DNA of 38,793 nucleotides from PWPR01 sp046542315 (GCA_046542315.1 JBKHBO010000010.1:1-38793); one strand, 5' to 3'; positions 24,856-33,470 are shown, counted from the stretch's first letter. Program-made: numbers and translations. Notes: generated by a model not told the origin, from the letters alone.

Positions 24856-26865
24856 ATGAAGATTGCTTTAACAGGCAACCCTAACAGTGGTAAGACAACA
24901 CTCTTTAACTCAATTACTGGTAGAGTGGAAAAAGTTGGTAATTGGGCTGGTGTTACGGTTGATAAAAAAGAAGGTATTGTAAAGAAAAAATATAATCCAA
25001 TTGAGAAGGATATAATTGTAGTAGATTTACCTGGTGCATATTCTATGTCACCTTTTACTTCAGAAGAGAGTATTACAAGTTCTTTTGTTAAAAATGAAAA
25101 TCCTGACGTTATAATTAACATTGTTGATGCAACTAATTTAAGTAGAAGTTTGTTTTTTACAACCCAACTTCTAGAATTAAATATTCCAGTAGTAGTAGCA
25201 CTTAACAAGGTGGATCTTAATGAGAAAAACAAAACAGAGATTGATGCAGATAAGTTATCAAAGTTATTGGGATGTAAAGTTGTCGAAACTATAGCTACTA
25301 AAACAAGTAACAATGGGCTCGATAAGCTTTTAGAAAAATCACTTGAGGTATTTAATACTAAACAATCTGCACCATTTTATTCAAAAGATATTGACATTAA
25401 AGATGTTGAAAGTGTCAGAGAAAGCGACAAAAAACGTTATAGATTTGTAAAGGGTATTATTAATCAAGTTGAAGTAAGAGCTGTTAAAAATAGTGAGAAG
25501 AATTTTCAAGATGTTGTTGATAGAATAGTTGCTCATAAATGGCTTGGAATACCTATTTTTGCCTTTGTAATGTGGATAGTTTTTTCTATCTCTCAAGAGT
25601 CTGTTGGACCTTTTCTCGCAGATTTTTTTGTAGGTTGGATTGATAGTATTTATGTCTGGCTTGATGCGTTAATGGGACAGGGAGTTTCTCCATTCCTAAA
25701 AGCTTTATTCCTAGATGGTATAGTAGGTGGAGTAGGTGCTTTAGTAGGATTTTTACCACTAATAATGGTTTTATTCTTCCTTTTAGCATTGCTTGAAGAC
25801 AGTGGATACATGGCTAGAGTTGCTGTAATAATGGATAGATTTTTTAAAAAGGTTGGATTATCAGGTAAATCGATAATACCTATGGTTATAGGTACTGGAT
25901 GTGCTATTCCTGGAGTTATGGCAACAAGGACAATAAAAAATGATAGGCAAAGAAAAACTACAGCAATGCTAACACCTTTTATGCCTTGTGGAGCAAAGCT
26001 TCCTATTATTGCATTGTTTGCAGGTGTATTTTTTAATGATGCTGCTTGGATAGGAACTTTGATGTATTTCTTAGCAATTGCAATAATTATATTAGGAGCA
26101 ATGATAGTTGTAAGAATTACTGGAGAGAAAAATAAAAGATCTTTCTTTATAATGGAACTACCAAACTATAAAATACCAAGTATAAAAAAAGCAATAATTT
26201 CAACAGCTTCAAGAGGGAAAGCTTTTCTAGTAAAAGCAGGAACAATTATTTTACTTTCAAATGCAATTGTTCATTTAATGCAAACATTTAACTGGAATTT
26301 AGAAGTTGTTGCAGAAGGTGCAGAGCATACAAGTATTTTAGCAAGCGTTGCCTCTCCAGTTGCTGTTTTATTAATTCCTCTAGGTTTTGGAGCTTGGCAA
26401 CTTGCAGCTGCAGCAGTAACAGGATTTATTGCTAAAGAAAATGTTGTTGGAACTTTGGCAGTAGTATATGGGATAACAAACTTTATTGATCCTGAGGAGT
26501 TAATGTTAGTATCAGGAGCTTCTGATGTGGCAAGTGTTATGGGATTGACTTCAGTAGCGGCTTTATCATATTTGGTGTTTAATTTATTTACACCTCCTTG
26601 CTTTGCAGCTATAGGTGCTATGAAAGCAGAAATGGAAGATAGCAGATGGTTATGGGGTGCAATTGGATTTCAATTTAGTATGGGTTATATTGTGTCTTTT
26701 TTAACATATCAAATAGGAACTTTATTAACTACAGGATCGTTTGGAGTTGGTGTCATACCAGGATTCATCGCTGTTTCAATTATTACTTCGATAATCATTT
26801 ACTTGATGGTTAGAGGGGAAAGAAGCTATCAAGAGAATTTAGTAAGATATGCACAGAAAGGATAG
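24856..26865 (+). CDS. feoB: Ferrous iron transport protein B
   Basis: Inner-membrane iron(II) transporter with an N-terminal G-protein domain. G1 is GNPNSGKTT (7-15), the switch region VGNWAGVTVDKKEG follows, G3 is DLPGAYSM and G4 is NKVD. A helical guanine-dissociation-inhibitor-like domain (about 165-225) leads into two Gate-type halves with the FeoB signatures MARVAVIMDRFF, GTGCAIPGVMATRT and PFMPCGAKLPI, and FTPPCFAAIGAM in the second half. Length 669 residues is typical. The start is supported by AAGGAGAG. It lies in a regulator-feoA-feoB-Cys-rich protein operon. Confidence 0.97.
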   Translation: MKIALTGNPNSGKTTLFNSITGRVEKVGNWAGVTVDKKEGIVKKKYNPIEKDIIVVDLPGAYSMSPFTSEESITSSFVKNENPDVIINIVDATNLSRSLFFTTQLLELNIPVVVALNKVDLNEKNKTEIDADKLSKLLGCKVVETIATKTSNNGLDKLLEKSLEVFNTKQSAPFYSKDIDIKDVESVRESDKKRYRFVKGIINQVEVRAVKNSEKNFQDVVDRIVAHKWLGIPIFAFVMWIVFSISQESVGPFLADFFVGWIDSIYVWLDALMGQGVSPFLKALFLDGIVGGVGALVGFLPLIMVLFFLLALLEDSGYMARVAVIMDRFFKKVGLSGKSIIPMVIGTGCAIPGVMATRTIKNDRQRKTTAMLTPFMPCGAKLPIIALFAGVFFNDAAWIGTLMYFLAIAIIILGAMIVVRITGEKNKRSFFIMELPNYKIPSIKKAIISTASRGKAFLVKAGTIILLSNAIVHLMQTFNWNLEVVAEGAEHTSILASVASPVAVLLIPLGFGAWQLAAAAVTGFIAKENVVGTLAVVYGITNFIDPEELMLVSGASDVASVMGLTSVAALSYLVFNLFTPPCFAAIGAMKAEMEDSRWLWGAIGFQFSMGYIVSFLTYQIGTLLTTGSFGVGVIPGFIAVSIITSIIIYLMVRGERSYQENLVRYAQKG

Positions 26866-26871
26866 AGCTAT

Positions 26872-27069
26872 ATGGATATATTATTATCAATTGTTATTTT
26901 GATAATTTTTGGTTTAGCAGTAGCCAAAATAGTGAGGGATAAAAAGAAAGGTTCTAAGTGTAGCAGCTGCCCTTATGCTGGTGTATGTAGCATTGCCCAG
27001 CAAAGTAATTTAGTATCACAGTGTGATATTGATAAGTATGAGCAGGACAAACTGATAACTAATTTATAA
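26872..27069 (+). CDS. FeoB-associated Cys-rich membrane protein
   Basis: 65-residue protein with one N-terminal membrane helix (about 2-20), a basic stretch (RDKKKGSK) and a cytoplasmic cysteine cluster CSSCPYAGVC, plus a fourth cysteine near residue 49. This matches the small Cys-rich proteins often found after feoB in Firmicutes, proposed to help iron transfer or take the place of FeoC. It starts six bases after feoB with AAAGGA as ribosome-binding site and is followed by a strong hairpin. Confidence 0.85.
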   Translation: MDILLSIVILIIFGLAVAKIVRDKKKGSKCSSCPYAGVCSIAQQSNLVSQCDIDKYEQDKLITNL

Positions 27070-27085
27070 ATCTGAGTAACAAAAT

Positions 27086-27130
27086 AGCCTAACAGGAAAA
27101 CATCAATATTCCTGTTAGGCTTAAATTTAT
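27086..27130. terminator. Terminator hairpin after the feo operon
   Basis: Perfect 13-bp stem AGCCTAACAGGAA / TTCCTGTTAGGCT with a ten-base loop. The + side continues TTAAATTTATTCTTTCTTTTT and the - side TATTTTG, so it can serve both the feo operon and the convergent mtnN operon. Confidence 0.8.
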
Positions 27131-27303
27131 TCTTTCTTTTTCACAAGTCCATAGCTTTCAATTTGAGCTTTAAGATTATCTTTAATACTTTGTAGATATT
27201 CTTTCTTTAGTTCTTCGTATTCCTTAAGTAAAGAGCCCATAAGCTGTGATTCGTTCTTAATTTTAGTCAATTCTTCTAATCTAGCAATTTTCTCTTTTTT
27301 CAT
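27127..27303 (-). CDS. Small charged helical protein coupled to mtnN, 58 residues
   Basis: Short gene whose ATG immediately follows the mtnN stop codon (TAAATG). An AAGGTG ribosome-binding site sits eight bases upstream inside the last mtnN codons, so translation is coupled. The product is rich in Lys, Glu and Leu (KEKIARLEELTKIKNES, KEYEELKKEYLQSIKDN), predicted to be one or two amphipathic helices, possibly a coiled coil; it has no membrane segment or cysteine. No family is recognised. It ends just before a strong hairpin. Placement and ribosome-binding site make it a credible gene. Confidence 0.7.
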   Translation of the reverse strand: MKKEKIARLEELTKIKNESQLMGSLLKEYEELKKEYLQSIKDNLKAQIESYGLVKKKE

Positions 27304-27993
27304 TTATTTCACCTTCATATTTATTAAATTTTCTACTATTGTTGAGAGATTTTCTACTGCCAGTTTTAAAAACTGTGTAAAATTATCAGCTGCACTACCA
27401 TCTGCTTGATCAGAAATACTTCTTATAACAATAAATGGCACATTAAATATGCTAGCTACTTGAGCCCAAGAAGCACTTTCCATATCTACACACATTCCTT
27501 CAAACTGATTATATAATTCTTTTCCTTTATTATCTTTGATGAAACTGTCTCCAGACATGATTGCACCTGAGTGGATATTATGATTAATTGAATCTTTGGC
27601 TATTTTTTTAGCTAAATTAACCAAAGATTCATTTGATTGAAAGAATTTATCATTAAATCCTGGGACTTGCCCTAACTCATAACCAAAAGCAGTTACATCC
27701 ATGTCATGTTGAACAAATTTATCACAAATAACTATGTCGCCAATTTTTACGTCAGGATGAACTCCTCCCGCTACTCCAATGCCTATAATTTGTTCAGGCT
27801 TTATCTTTTTAAGTGCAAAAGTAAGATTGCTAGCAGCATTTACTTTACCAACTCCACTAACAGTTGCATATAGAGGCTTTGTTTCATGTTTATATATTAA
27901 AAATGGTTCACTTACAATTTGTGAAAGATTCCATTTATTTAACAGAACTTTTAATTCTTCATTCATTGCACAAATGATTAGAGTTTTTTTCAA
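27304..27993 (-). CDS. mtnN: 5'-methylthioadenosine/S-adenosylhomocysteine nucleosidase
   Basis: Hydrolyses methylthioadenosine and S-adenosylhomocysteine to adenine and the thio-sugar, feeding methyl-cycle and methionine salvage. Catalytic and binding residues are visible: E12 in AMNEE, GVGKVNAA (46-53), GVAGG at 73-77, E172 in VDMESASWAQ and catalytic D195 in SISDQADG, matching E. coli E12, E174 and D197. Length 229 residues is typical. The start is TTG 27991-27993 with GAGGAG upstream; the next ATG would delete the catalytic E12 region. The tRNA-Leu terminator lies about 20 bases upstream, and no clear promoter is seen between them. Confidence 0.95.
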   Translation of the reverse strand: MKKTLIICAMNEELKVLLNKWNLSQIVSEPFLIYKHETKPLYATVSGVGKVNAASNLTFALKKIKPEQIIGIGVAGGVHPDVKIGDIVICDKFVQHDMDVTAFGYELGQVPGFNDKFFQSNESLVNLAKKIAKDSINHNIHSGAIMSGDSFIKDNKGKELYNQFEGMCVDMESASWAQVASIFNVPFIVIRSISDQADGSAADNFTQFLKLAVENLSTIVENLINMKVK

Positions 27994-28010
27994 AAGAAGA
28001 CTCCTCTCTC

Positions 28011-28045
28011 TTATAAAAAGAACACCTACAGTTTGTTAGGTGTTC
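28011..28045 (-). terminator. Intrinsic terminator of the tRNA-Leu gene
   Basis: On the minus strand a nine-bp stem GAACACCTA / TAGGTGTTC with an eight-base loop is followed by TTTTTATAA. It lies 13 bases downstream of the tRNA 3' end. Confidence 0.88.
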
Positions 28046-28057
28046 ACAATCTTGCTT

Positions 28058-28144
28058 TGGTGCGGATGGTGAGATTCGAACTCACACGAGTAAATACCCA
28101 CTACCCCCTCAAGATAGCGCGTCTGCCAGTTCCGCCACATCCGC
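28058..28144 (-). tRNA. tRNA-Leu (anticodon GAG)
   Basis: Full class II cloverleaf: acceptor GCGGATG / CATCCGC with discriminator A and encoded CCA, D arm GCGGAACTGGCAGACGC, anticodon stem CTATC / GGTAG with loop TTGAGGG (anticodon GAG, reading CUU and CUC), long variable arm with GGGT / ACTC stem, and T arm GTGAG-TTCGAAT-CTCAC. It is a lone tRNA with its own promoter and terminator. Confidence 0.97.
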
Positions 28145-28156
28145 ATAGCAATATGT

Positions 28157-28185
28157 ATATTATCACGTGTTCATTTAAGTGTCAA
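28157..28185 (-). promoter_or_regulatory. Promoter of tRNA-Leu
   Basis: TTGACA (28180-28185) and TAATAT (28157-28162) with a 17-base spacer, and TGA directly before the -10 giving an extended -10. Start of transcription would be about six bases before the tRNA. The -35 box begins three bases after the stop codon of the upstream glycosyltransferase gene. Confidence 0.8.
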
Positions 28186-28187
28186 GA

Positions 28188-29300
28188 CTAAGATAAAGCG
28201 AGTCGTTTAAGGTCAGAAACAATATCTTTTGCAGCATTTTGATTTACTAATCTTGATTCTAATCTAGACATTATTCTCAGTCTCTCATCATCTTTTAGTA
28301 AGTTTGATAGTATTATCCCAGCATATTTATTTGTTGGTAGTGAAATAGCAACACCTTGATTTAATAAATAGCTTTGGTTGTGACTTTCTTGGCCAGGAAT
28401 AGGAGATATTAGAGCAAGAGGTTTTTCTAAAATCATTGCTTCTGTTACAGTAATCCCACCTGGCTTTGTCACAATTATGTCACTACATTGCATATACTGG
28501 GCAATATTTTCTATATAAGGAAGCGTTACTAAAGTGTTTTCTAGCTTCATTTTCCCTGCTTTTTGTTTTAAATCTTCATTTTTGCCACAAGCTAAAATCA
28601 TTTGGGTATTTTCTAGGTGTTTATCGGCTTGCTTAATAATTTTTAATAAGTCACCTAGACCTAGTCCACCACCCATAAATAGCAAGGTAGGCTTATCCTC
28701 TAAAGAGAGCTCTTTTTTTAGATTTAGAATATTTCTCTCTTTTGCATCTAAAAATGTCTTTCTAACAGGAAGTCCAAAAGGCTGAATCGCATCTTCTTTA
28801 AGTCCATAATCAATTAATATATCTTTTAGAAAATAGCTAGCTACATAAAATTTGTTAATGTTCTTATCAATCCAGTAAGAATGAAGGTTATAATCAGTAA
28901 TGACTGTAGCACTAGGCATGCTAATTTTTTTCTGCCTTCTTAATAGCCCAACTATAGTGCTTCCTAAAGCATATGTGTTAACTATTAGGTCTGGGTTAAA
29001 ATGTTGAATTCTTTCCTTAACCTCTTGGGCCAAAAAATTGTTAATAAACTCAAGAGTATCAGATGCTTCTTTAGGTTCTGAAAATTGGTCATGTAATAAA
29101 CCCCACACACTAGGAGCGTGCTTGAGTAATCTGATATAACTTTCAAGCATTACCCTAGATAAAAAAGGACTTATAGTTTTAACAATATCAAGAATTTGCA
29201 CTTCTATATCTTTTGAAGTGCTTTGAAACTCTGAAGCTAAAGTTTTAGCTACTTGGTCATGACCAATTCCCATAGTTGATGAGAAAAACAAAACTTTCAT
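28188..29300 (-). CDS. MGDG synthase-type glycosyltransferase (GT28)
   Basis: Likely adds a hexose to diacylglycerol to make membrane glycolipids, or a related lipid acceptor. The N-terminal MGDG-synthase domain shows SSTMGIGHDQVAKTL (residues about 7-21), the counterpart of the SAxxGxGHxxAA motif, and VITDYNLHSYW. The C-terminal GT28 domain shows LFMGGGLGLGD, LPYIENIAQYM and KPGGITVTEAM, the nucleotide-sugar site. Length 370 residues is typical of UgtP-like enzymes. The ribosome-binding site is AAGGGG, 19 bases after the upstream lipoprotein stop, so the two probably share a transcript. UDP-N-acetylglucosamine-using MurG-like activity is a less likely alternative. Confidence 0.87.
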   Translation of the reverse strand: MKVLFFSSTMGIGHDQVAKTLASEFQSTSKDIEVQILDIVKTISPFLSRVMLESYIRLLKHAPSVWGLLHDQFSEPKEASDTLEFINNFLAQEVKERIQHFNPDLIVNTYALGSTIVGLLRRQKKISMPSATVITDYNLHSYWIDKNINKFYVASYFLKDILIDYGLKEDAIQPFGLPVRKTFLDAKERNILNLKKELSLEDKPTLLFMGGGLGLGDLLKIIKQADKHLENTQMILACGKNEDLKQKAGKMKLENTLVTLPYIENIAQYMQCSDIIVTKPGGITVTEAMILEKPLALISPIPGQESHNQSYLLNQGVAISLPTNKYAGIILSNLLKDDERLRIMSRLESRLVNQNAAKDIVSDLKRLALS

Positions 29301-29319
29301 TTTTTTAACCCCTTTTAAT

Positions 29320-30192
29320 TTATCTAGGATCTATAGGTTCGTCATGAGGATAAACATATCTAGACATTTCAAGGTAGAAAGTGTCAAAAATTGAACCTGT
29401 TAGTTTCTCTGAAGATTCATCAAGATTAACAATAAATGTTGAGTTATCTAATCTCTCATTAACTAATAGGTATCTTACTTCCCAATCAGTTATATCTAGG
29501 AAAGTCTTAATAACTTTTGATAATTTTCCCTCATTAGTATTTAAGCTTTCAGTAATTTGCTCTACATCAATATTGTAGGTAAATTTAGCAGATTCATCTT
29601 CAATATCTTCTTTTTCATTTATAAGTAAATCGCTCCAGTTATTTTCGCCTTCACTAATAGACATATAATCATTGATTAAATCAATTACTTCGTTAGCAGT
29701 TTCACTACCATAAATTTCTATGTAGTCTTTTGCATAGTCATCTTTTGATTCAAAGCCAAAGTAATCATGCATGCTTTTGAAGTCCTCACTTCTAAAATAA
29801 ACACCATCATCTCTTTTTACATAAAAATCAAAAGCTATTGTTTGGTAACCAACTATTTCAGCTGTTTGGGTCTGAGGACCCTCCATAAATGCAAATTCAC
29901 CAGACAATTTTATTTCTTCATTATTTTTAAATATAGAAAGTACACTATCTATTTTTATAAAATCATCCTTTAGGTATTCTAACCAAGAGTTTATATACTC
30001 ATTATTAGTTTCATAGTTTTCATTAAGGGTTGTTTCTAGTTGTACTCCAAACATATATCTTGCATTTTCTAGGGAGTATATTTCATCTAATTCCTCAATT
30101 AAAAGCTCTTTATAATCAATAGAATTAAAACATCCAGCTAAAACAAAAGTCAGTAAAGTTAAAAGTAATAATATTTTTCTTAATTTTTTCAT
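29320..30192 (-). CDS. Predicted lipoprotein of unknown function
   Basis: Signal peptide with lipobox LAGC (lipidated C21), so anchored on the outer face of the membrane. The 270-residue mature part is acidic, with many aromatic and charged residues and alternating helices and strands; no family is recognised. Strong ribosome-binding site (TAGGAGG) and an extended -10 promoter lie upstream. It is the first gene of a likely pair with the glycolipid glycosyltransferase, which hints at an envelope role but does not prove it. Confidence 0.82.
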   Translation of the reverse strand: MKKLRKILLLLTLLTFVLAGCFNSIDYKELLIEELDEIYSLENARYMFGVQLETTLNENYETNNEYINSWLEYLKDDFIKIDSVLSIFKNNEEIKLSGEFAFMEGPQTQTAEIVGYQTIAFDFYVKRDDGVYFRSEDFKSMHDYFGFESKDDYAKDYIEIYGSETANEVIDLINDYMSISEGENNWSDLLINEKEDIEDESAKFTYNIDVEQITESLNTNEGKLSKVIKTFLDITDWEVRYLLVNERLDNSTFIVNLDESSEKLTGSIFDTFYLEMSRYVYPHDEPIDPR

Positions 30193-30221
30193 TTCTAGGC
30201 CTCCTACAATCTACTAAGATT

Positions 30222-30230
30222 ATTATATCA
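30222..30230 (-). promoter_or_regulatory. Extended -10 promoter of the lipoprotein gene
   Basis: On the minus strand TGATATAAT combines a perfect TATAAT with a TGn extension, 30 bases before the start codon. No -35 match is present, which extended -10 promoters tolerate. Confidence 0.55.
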
Positions 30231-30316
30231 CAAAAGTTTTATTTTTTTAGAGGTGTTAGCTCATTCTATAACGAATATAGAAATATTGGTTGTAAAAAGT
30301 AAAAGGGAGGGTTTTT

Positions 30317-31741
30317 ATGCTAGTAGATATTTTAATTAAAAACTGCACAATTATTACTATGAATGAACAGAGGGATATTTTAGAAAATGCGACTTTAGCT
30401 ATTAAAGGTAAAGAAATAGTTTTTATTGGTTATGAAAAAGATGCAGAGGATATTGAAGCTAAAAAGGTTATTGATGGGACAAATCATCTAATGTTACCTG
30501 GACTAATAGATACTCATGCTCATGCAGGTCATGGGCTTACAAAAAGTCTGGGTGAGGGTGGAGTAGAAGATGGTTGGGATCAAATGATGGAACACATATA
30601 CTATAGAAGTACAACTGATGATTTTTGGTATCATGAGGCAAAGTTAACAGGACTCGAAAAGTTACAATTTGGAGTAACCACAGGGGTTTCCATGTTAGGT
30701 TCATCTCCTAGATACGATGATATTAGGTTCGTAGATGCTCATGTCGATGGCATGAAAGATATCGGGATAAGAGACTTTGTATGTATAGGAACACCTAACC
30801 CACCATTTCCTAAACATTTTAGGATTTATGAAAATGAAAAGGTAGTTGACGAATATCAGTTAGGGTTAGAAGAGTCTTTTCAAATAACAGAGGAAGTTGT
30901 AAAAAAGCACAATAACACCAACAACGGATTAACTTATGCCTGTCCAGGACCTTCATTTATAGGGAAACGAGATAGTTTGAGCTTAGAAGAGAATATATTA
31001 ATTAATAAGACCATGAATAATATAGCAAAAAAATATAACACTCAGCTACACGGTCATTCTTATGCTGGAGATATTGAATTTCTAGCAGAATATGTTCCAG
31101 AAGCTTTAGGTAGTCATGTATTCACAGCTCATGTGACAGGGATTAGTGAAAAAGAGATAGATATAATTGCAAAGACTGGTGTACATGTGTGTAGTGGTCC
31201 CGCAACCACTGCATATATAAGGTCAAGATGCCCTGTAATAGAGATAATAGATAAGGGAGGATCTGTAACATTTTGTACTGATGCAAGTGCTCCAGATAGG
31301 AATTATGACTTATTACCTAAGTTAAGAATAGGCTATAGATTGCATCGCAGCTTTTTCAATGATGATACTCTTTTAACTCCAGGAAAACTATTAAGTATGG
31401 TTACGATAGAAGCGGCAAAAGCATTGGGGATGGATGACAAAATTGGTTCACTTGAAAAAGGAAAATTGGCTGATGTTATAATGATTAACTTAGATAAGCC
31501 ACATCTTTATCCACTGTGGCTAACGCCATTAAGAGCTGTCCATCAAGCAAGCGGAGCAGACATTGATACTGTTATTGTAAATGGCAAACTCAAAGTAGAA
31601 AATTATGAATTTTTAGACTTAGACAAGAAAAGTATTTTACAAGATGCTCAAAACGAAGCTATGAAGATGATAAGAAGAGCAGAGTTAACTGATAAGCTAA
31701 TTTTACCAGAGAAGTTTTGGGAATCACACTATAAAATATAA
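30317..31741 (+). CDS. Amidohydrolase-superfamily enzyme (AtzA/TrzN-like deaminase)
   Basis: Metal-dependent hydrolase of the ATZ/TRZ/guanine deaminase branch. Metal and catalytic residues are visible: H67 and H69 in DTHAHAG, H245 and H247 in HGHSYAGD, H272 in FTAHVTG and D322 in CTDASAPD, within an intact (beta/alpha)8 barrel flanked by the beta-sandwich (residues 1-58 and about 405-440, KLADVIMINL). Length 474 residues is typical. The substrate is not predictable: deamination of a methylthioadenosine-type nucleoside is possible given mtnN 2.3 kb away, but a nitrogen-heterocycle deaminase or hydantoinase-like role fits as well. The ribosome-binding site is AAAGGGAGGG. Confidence 0.85.
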   Translation: MLVDILIKNCTIITMNEQRDILENATLAIKGKEIVFIGYEKDAEDIEAKKVIDGTNHLMLPGLIDTHAHAGHGLTKSLGEGGVEDGWDQMMEHIYYRSTTDDFWYHEAKLTGLEKLQFGVTTGVSMLGSSPRYDDIRFVDAHVDGMKDIGIRDFVCIGTPNPPFPKHFRIYENEKVVDEYQLGLEESFQITEEVVKKHNNTNNGLTYACPGPSFIGKRDSLSLEENILINKTMNNIAKKYNTQLHGHSYAGDIEFLAEYVPEALGSHVFTAHVTGISEKEIDIIAKTGVHVCSGPATTAYIRSRCPVIEIIDKGGSVTFCTDASAPDRNYDLLPKLRIGYRLHRSFFNDDTLLTPGKLLSMVTIEAAKALGMDDKIGSLEKGKLADVIMINLDKPHLYPLWLTPLRAVHQASGADIDTVIVNGKLKVENYEFLDLDKKSILQDAQNEAMKMIRRAELTDKLILPEKFWESHYKI

Positions 31742-31775
31742 AAAACAGCTCTCATCCTAACTGGATGAGAGCTGT
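31735..31775 (-). terminator. Strong terminator hairpin, mainly for the minus strand
   Basis: Perfect 13-bp stem ACAGCTCTCATCC / GGATGAGAGCTGT with a TAACT loop. On the minus strand it is followed by TTTTTATATTTT, ideal for the lipoprotein gene that ends at 31780. On the + strand no T tract follows, so termination of the amidohydrolase transcript there would be less efficient. Confidence 0.85.
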
Positions 31776-31779
31776 AATA

Positions 31780-32604
31780 TTAATTAAGTTGTTTTAATAT
31801 TCTTTGTCCATTTTCAAGTTCAATAAACTCAAAGGTTATTTCTTGATTTAGGTCAAAATCACTTTGCTGTATTTGCTTTGATGCTTTAGGTGAAATTTGA
31901 TAAGAGTTATATTCTTCTCCTACTTCTATTTCAACAGTGTGGCTATCCATATATCCAACAAAGACACCATTTACTTCACCTTTATCCACAATTTTTTTGA
32001 CATCAATTAAGTTTATTTCATCTTCTATTTCATACTCAAATAAAACGTCATCGTTAGTATCAATCTGATTGTCTTCAATTTGATTACTAGCTCTATCGCT
32101 TATTTTAAGCGTTAGTGGATAATTATCAACTCCTATAATTATATCTTCTTTAGAAAATGAATGGATTGAGCCAATTGAAGAAAAGTACAAATCTTTGGTA
32201 TCAATTGGTTCATAATTTTGTTCACTTTCAATTACAATTTCACCAGTATAATCTTCAATTTTTATAATTGAATAATCTCTATCGCTAGAAGCTGTAGTTT
32301 CAATTAAGGTTATAATTAACTCATCATCTTCACCATAAGCCAATTCACCAACAGTGACCATTGTTTGTGAGCTTTCACTGTGTGTTATAGCCAAATATGT
32401 ATTAGGATCTGTCCCAAATTCAGATGAATCAAAAATAAATGTTCCTGTTCTTTCTTTAATAGTTTCAACTATATCTAAAATATGTTCCGGTGTTGACTCT
32501 ATAACATTAGAATATTTTGGCAACTCTTTAGGTTTGCAAGCCACTAAAGAGGTTAATATAAAAATTGTTAGTATAAATATAGTTAGAAATTTAATCTTTC
32601 TCAT
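31780..32604 (-). CDS. Predicted lipoprotein with an internal repeat
   Basis: Lipoprotein signal peptide with lipobox LVAC (C23). The mature protein of about 250 residues is acidic. Two segments near the C-terminus resemble each other: ISDRASNQIEDNQIDTNDD followed by VLFEYEIED, and ISPKASKQIQQSDFDLNQE followed by ITFEFIELENG, suggesting a duplicated small beta domain. No family is recognised. AAGGATG is the ribosome-binding site. The 89-base gap to murI contains a possible TTGCTT/TATTAT promoter with 18-base spacing, and the gene ends in its own terminator. Confidence 0.82.
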   Translation of the reverse strand: MRKIKFLTIFILTIFILTSLVACKPKELPKYSNVIESTPEHILDIVETIKERTGTFIFDSSEFGTDPNTYLAITHSESSQTMVTVGELAYGEDDELIITLIETTASSDRDYSIIKIEDYTGEIVIESEQNYEPIDTKDLYFSSIGSIHSFSKEDIIIGVDNYPLTLKISDRASNQIEDNQIDTNDDVLFEYEIEDEINLIDVKKIVDKGEVNGVFVGYMDSHTVEIEVGEEYNSYQISPKASKQIQQSDFDLNQEITFEFIELENGQRILKQLN

Positions 32605-32693
32605 TAAGACACATCCTTTTTAACATGTTTACTCTTCCTTAATAATACAACATAAAGTTGCTCTTAAGCAATTAATTTACCTCAATATGTTTT

Positions 32694-33458
32694 TTAAAGT
32701 AAAAAAATGTCTAGGTTTTGGTTAGTATGATACAAACGCTTAGCTTTAGTTGCTGAGTTAATTCCATTTGATGAATAAAAGTCAATTGTACCTTCTAGAT
32801 TTTCTAAAAGATTGTTATCATCTAAAACTTGCTTTAATCTATTAGCAGTACCAAGATGCCCATCTATAATAGTTGCTTCAGGCAATAGCTCTGATATTTG
32901 CTTTTTAAAAAATAAGAAATGAGTACAACCTAGAACTATATTTTTTGCATCTAGTTGATCATCAAGTAATTCTTTTAATAACTTCTGGAATTCATCTGTT
33001 TCAGTATGAAAGTCTTCAACATAACTTACTAATTTTGAACCATCTATAAGTACAATTTCTTCACTAGGATTTAATCTTTTAACTAAGCTTTCTAGCTTTT
33101 TGTTTTTTAAAGTAGCTTTTGTGCCCAATATTATAGTTTTACCGCCCAGAGATAAAGCTGGTTTAAGTGCTGGCTCCATACCAATAATAGGAATAGTATA
33201 TTTAATTCTAAGAGTTTCAATAGCTGCGCTTGTTGCAGTATTACATGCAACTATTATTGCCTTAGCACCTCTTTCTAGTAAGAAATTACATATATCTACT
33301 GAAAGTTTAATAATATTCCTATTGCTTTTTGATCCATAAGGGGCATTTGAATTATCAGCATAATAGACATAGTTTTCATTTGGCAAAACTTTCTTTAATG
33401 CTATTAAAACACTAATTCCACCATAACCCGAATCAAAAACTCCTATAGTTTTTTTCAT
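32694..33458 (-). CDS. murI: Glutamate racemase
   Basis: Supplies D-glutamate for peptidoglycan. The two catalytic cysteines C72 (ACNTATS) and C178 (GCTHF) are present, with D9 and S10 in FDSGYGG, YYADNSNAPYG and a C-terminal GTANRL loop. Length 254 residues is typical. The ribosome-binding site is weak (AAAGAAATGAT). Upstream lies a terminator hairpin whose T tract ends only 12 bases before the start codon, so expression must rely on transcription passing that hairpin. The preceding gene encodes a dipeptidase able to release D-amino acids in related enzymes. Confidence 0.96.
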   Translation of the reverse strand: MKKTIGVFDSGYGGISVLIALKKVLPNENYVYYADNSNAPYGSKSNRNIIKLSVDICNFLLERGAKAIIVACNTATSAAIETLRIKYTIPIIGMEPALKPALSLGGKTIILGTKATLKNKKLESLVKRLNPSEEIVLIDGSKLVSYVEDFHTETDEFQKLLKELLDDQLDAKNIVLGCTHFLFFKKQISELLPEATIIDGHLGTANRLKQVLDDNNLLENLEGTIDFYSSNGINSATKAKRLYHTNQNLDIFLL

Positions 33459-33470
33459 AATATCATTTCT

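Noticed and set aside
24825..25313. A 162-codon open frame on the minus strand opposite the start of feoB
   Set aside because: It lies wholly antisense to the highly conserved FeoB G domain, covers the feoB ribosome-binding site, and its Ser/Leu/Thr-rich product is typical of an opposite-strand shadow in AT-rich DNA.
31745..31775. The 13-bp hairpin as the terminator of the amidohydrolase gene
   Set aside because: On the + strand it is followed by AATATTAATT rather than a T tract; the T tract is on the minus side, so it was assigned to the lipoprotein gene.
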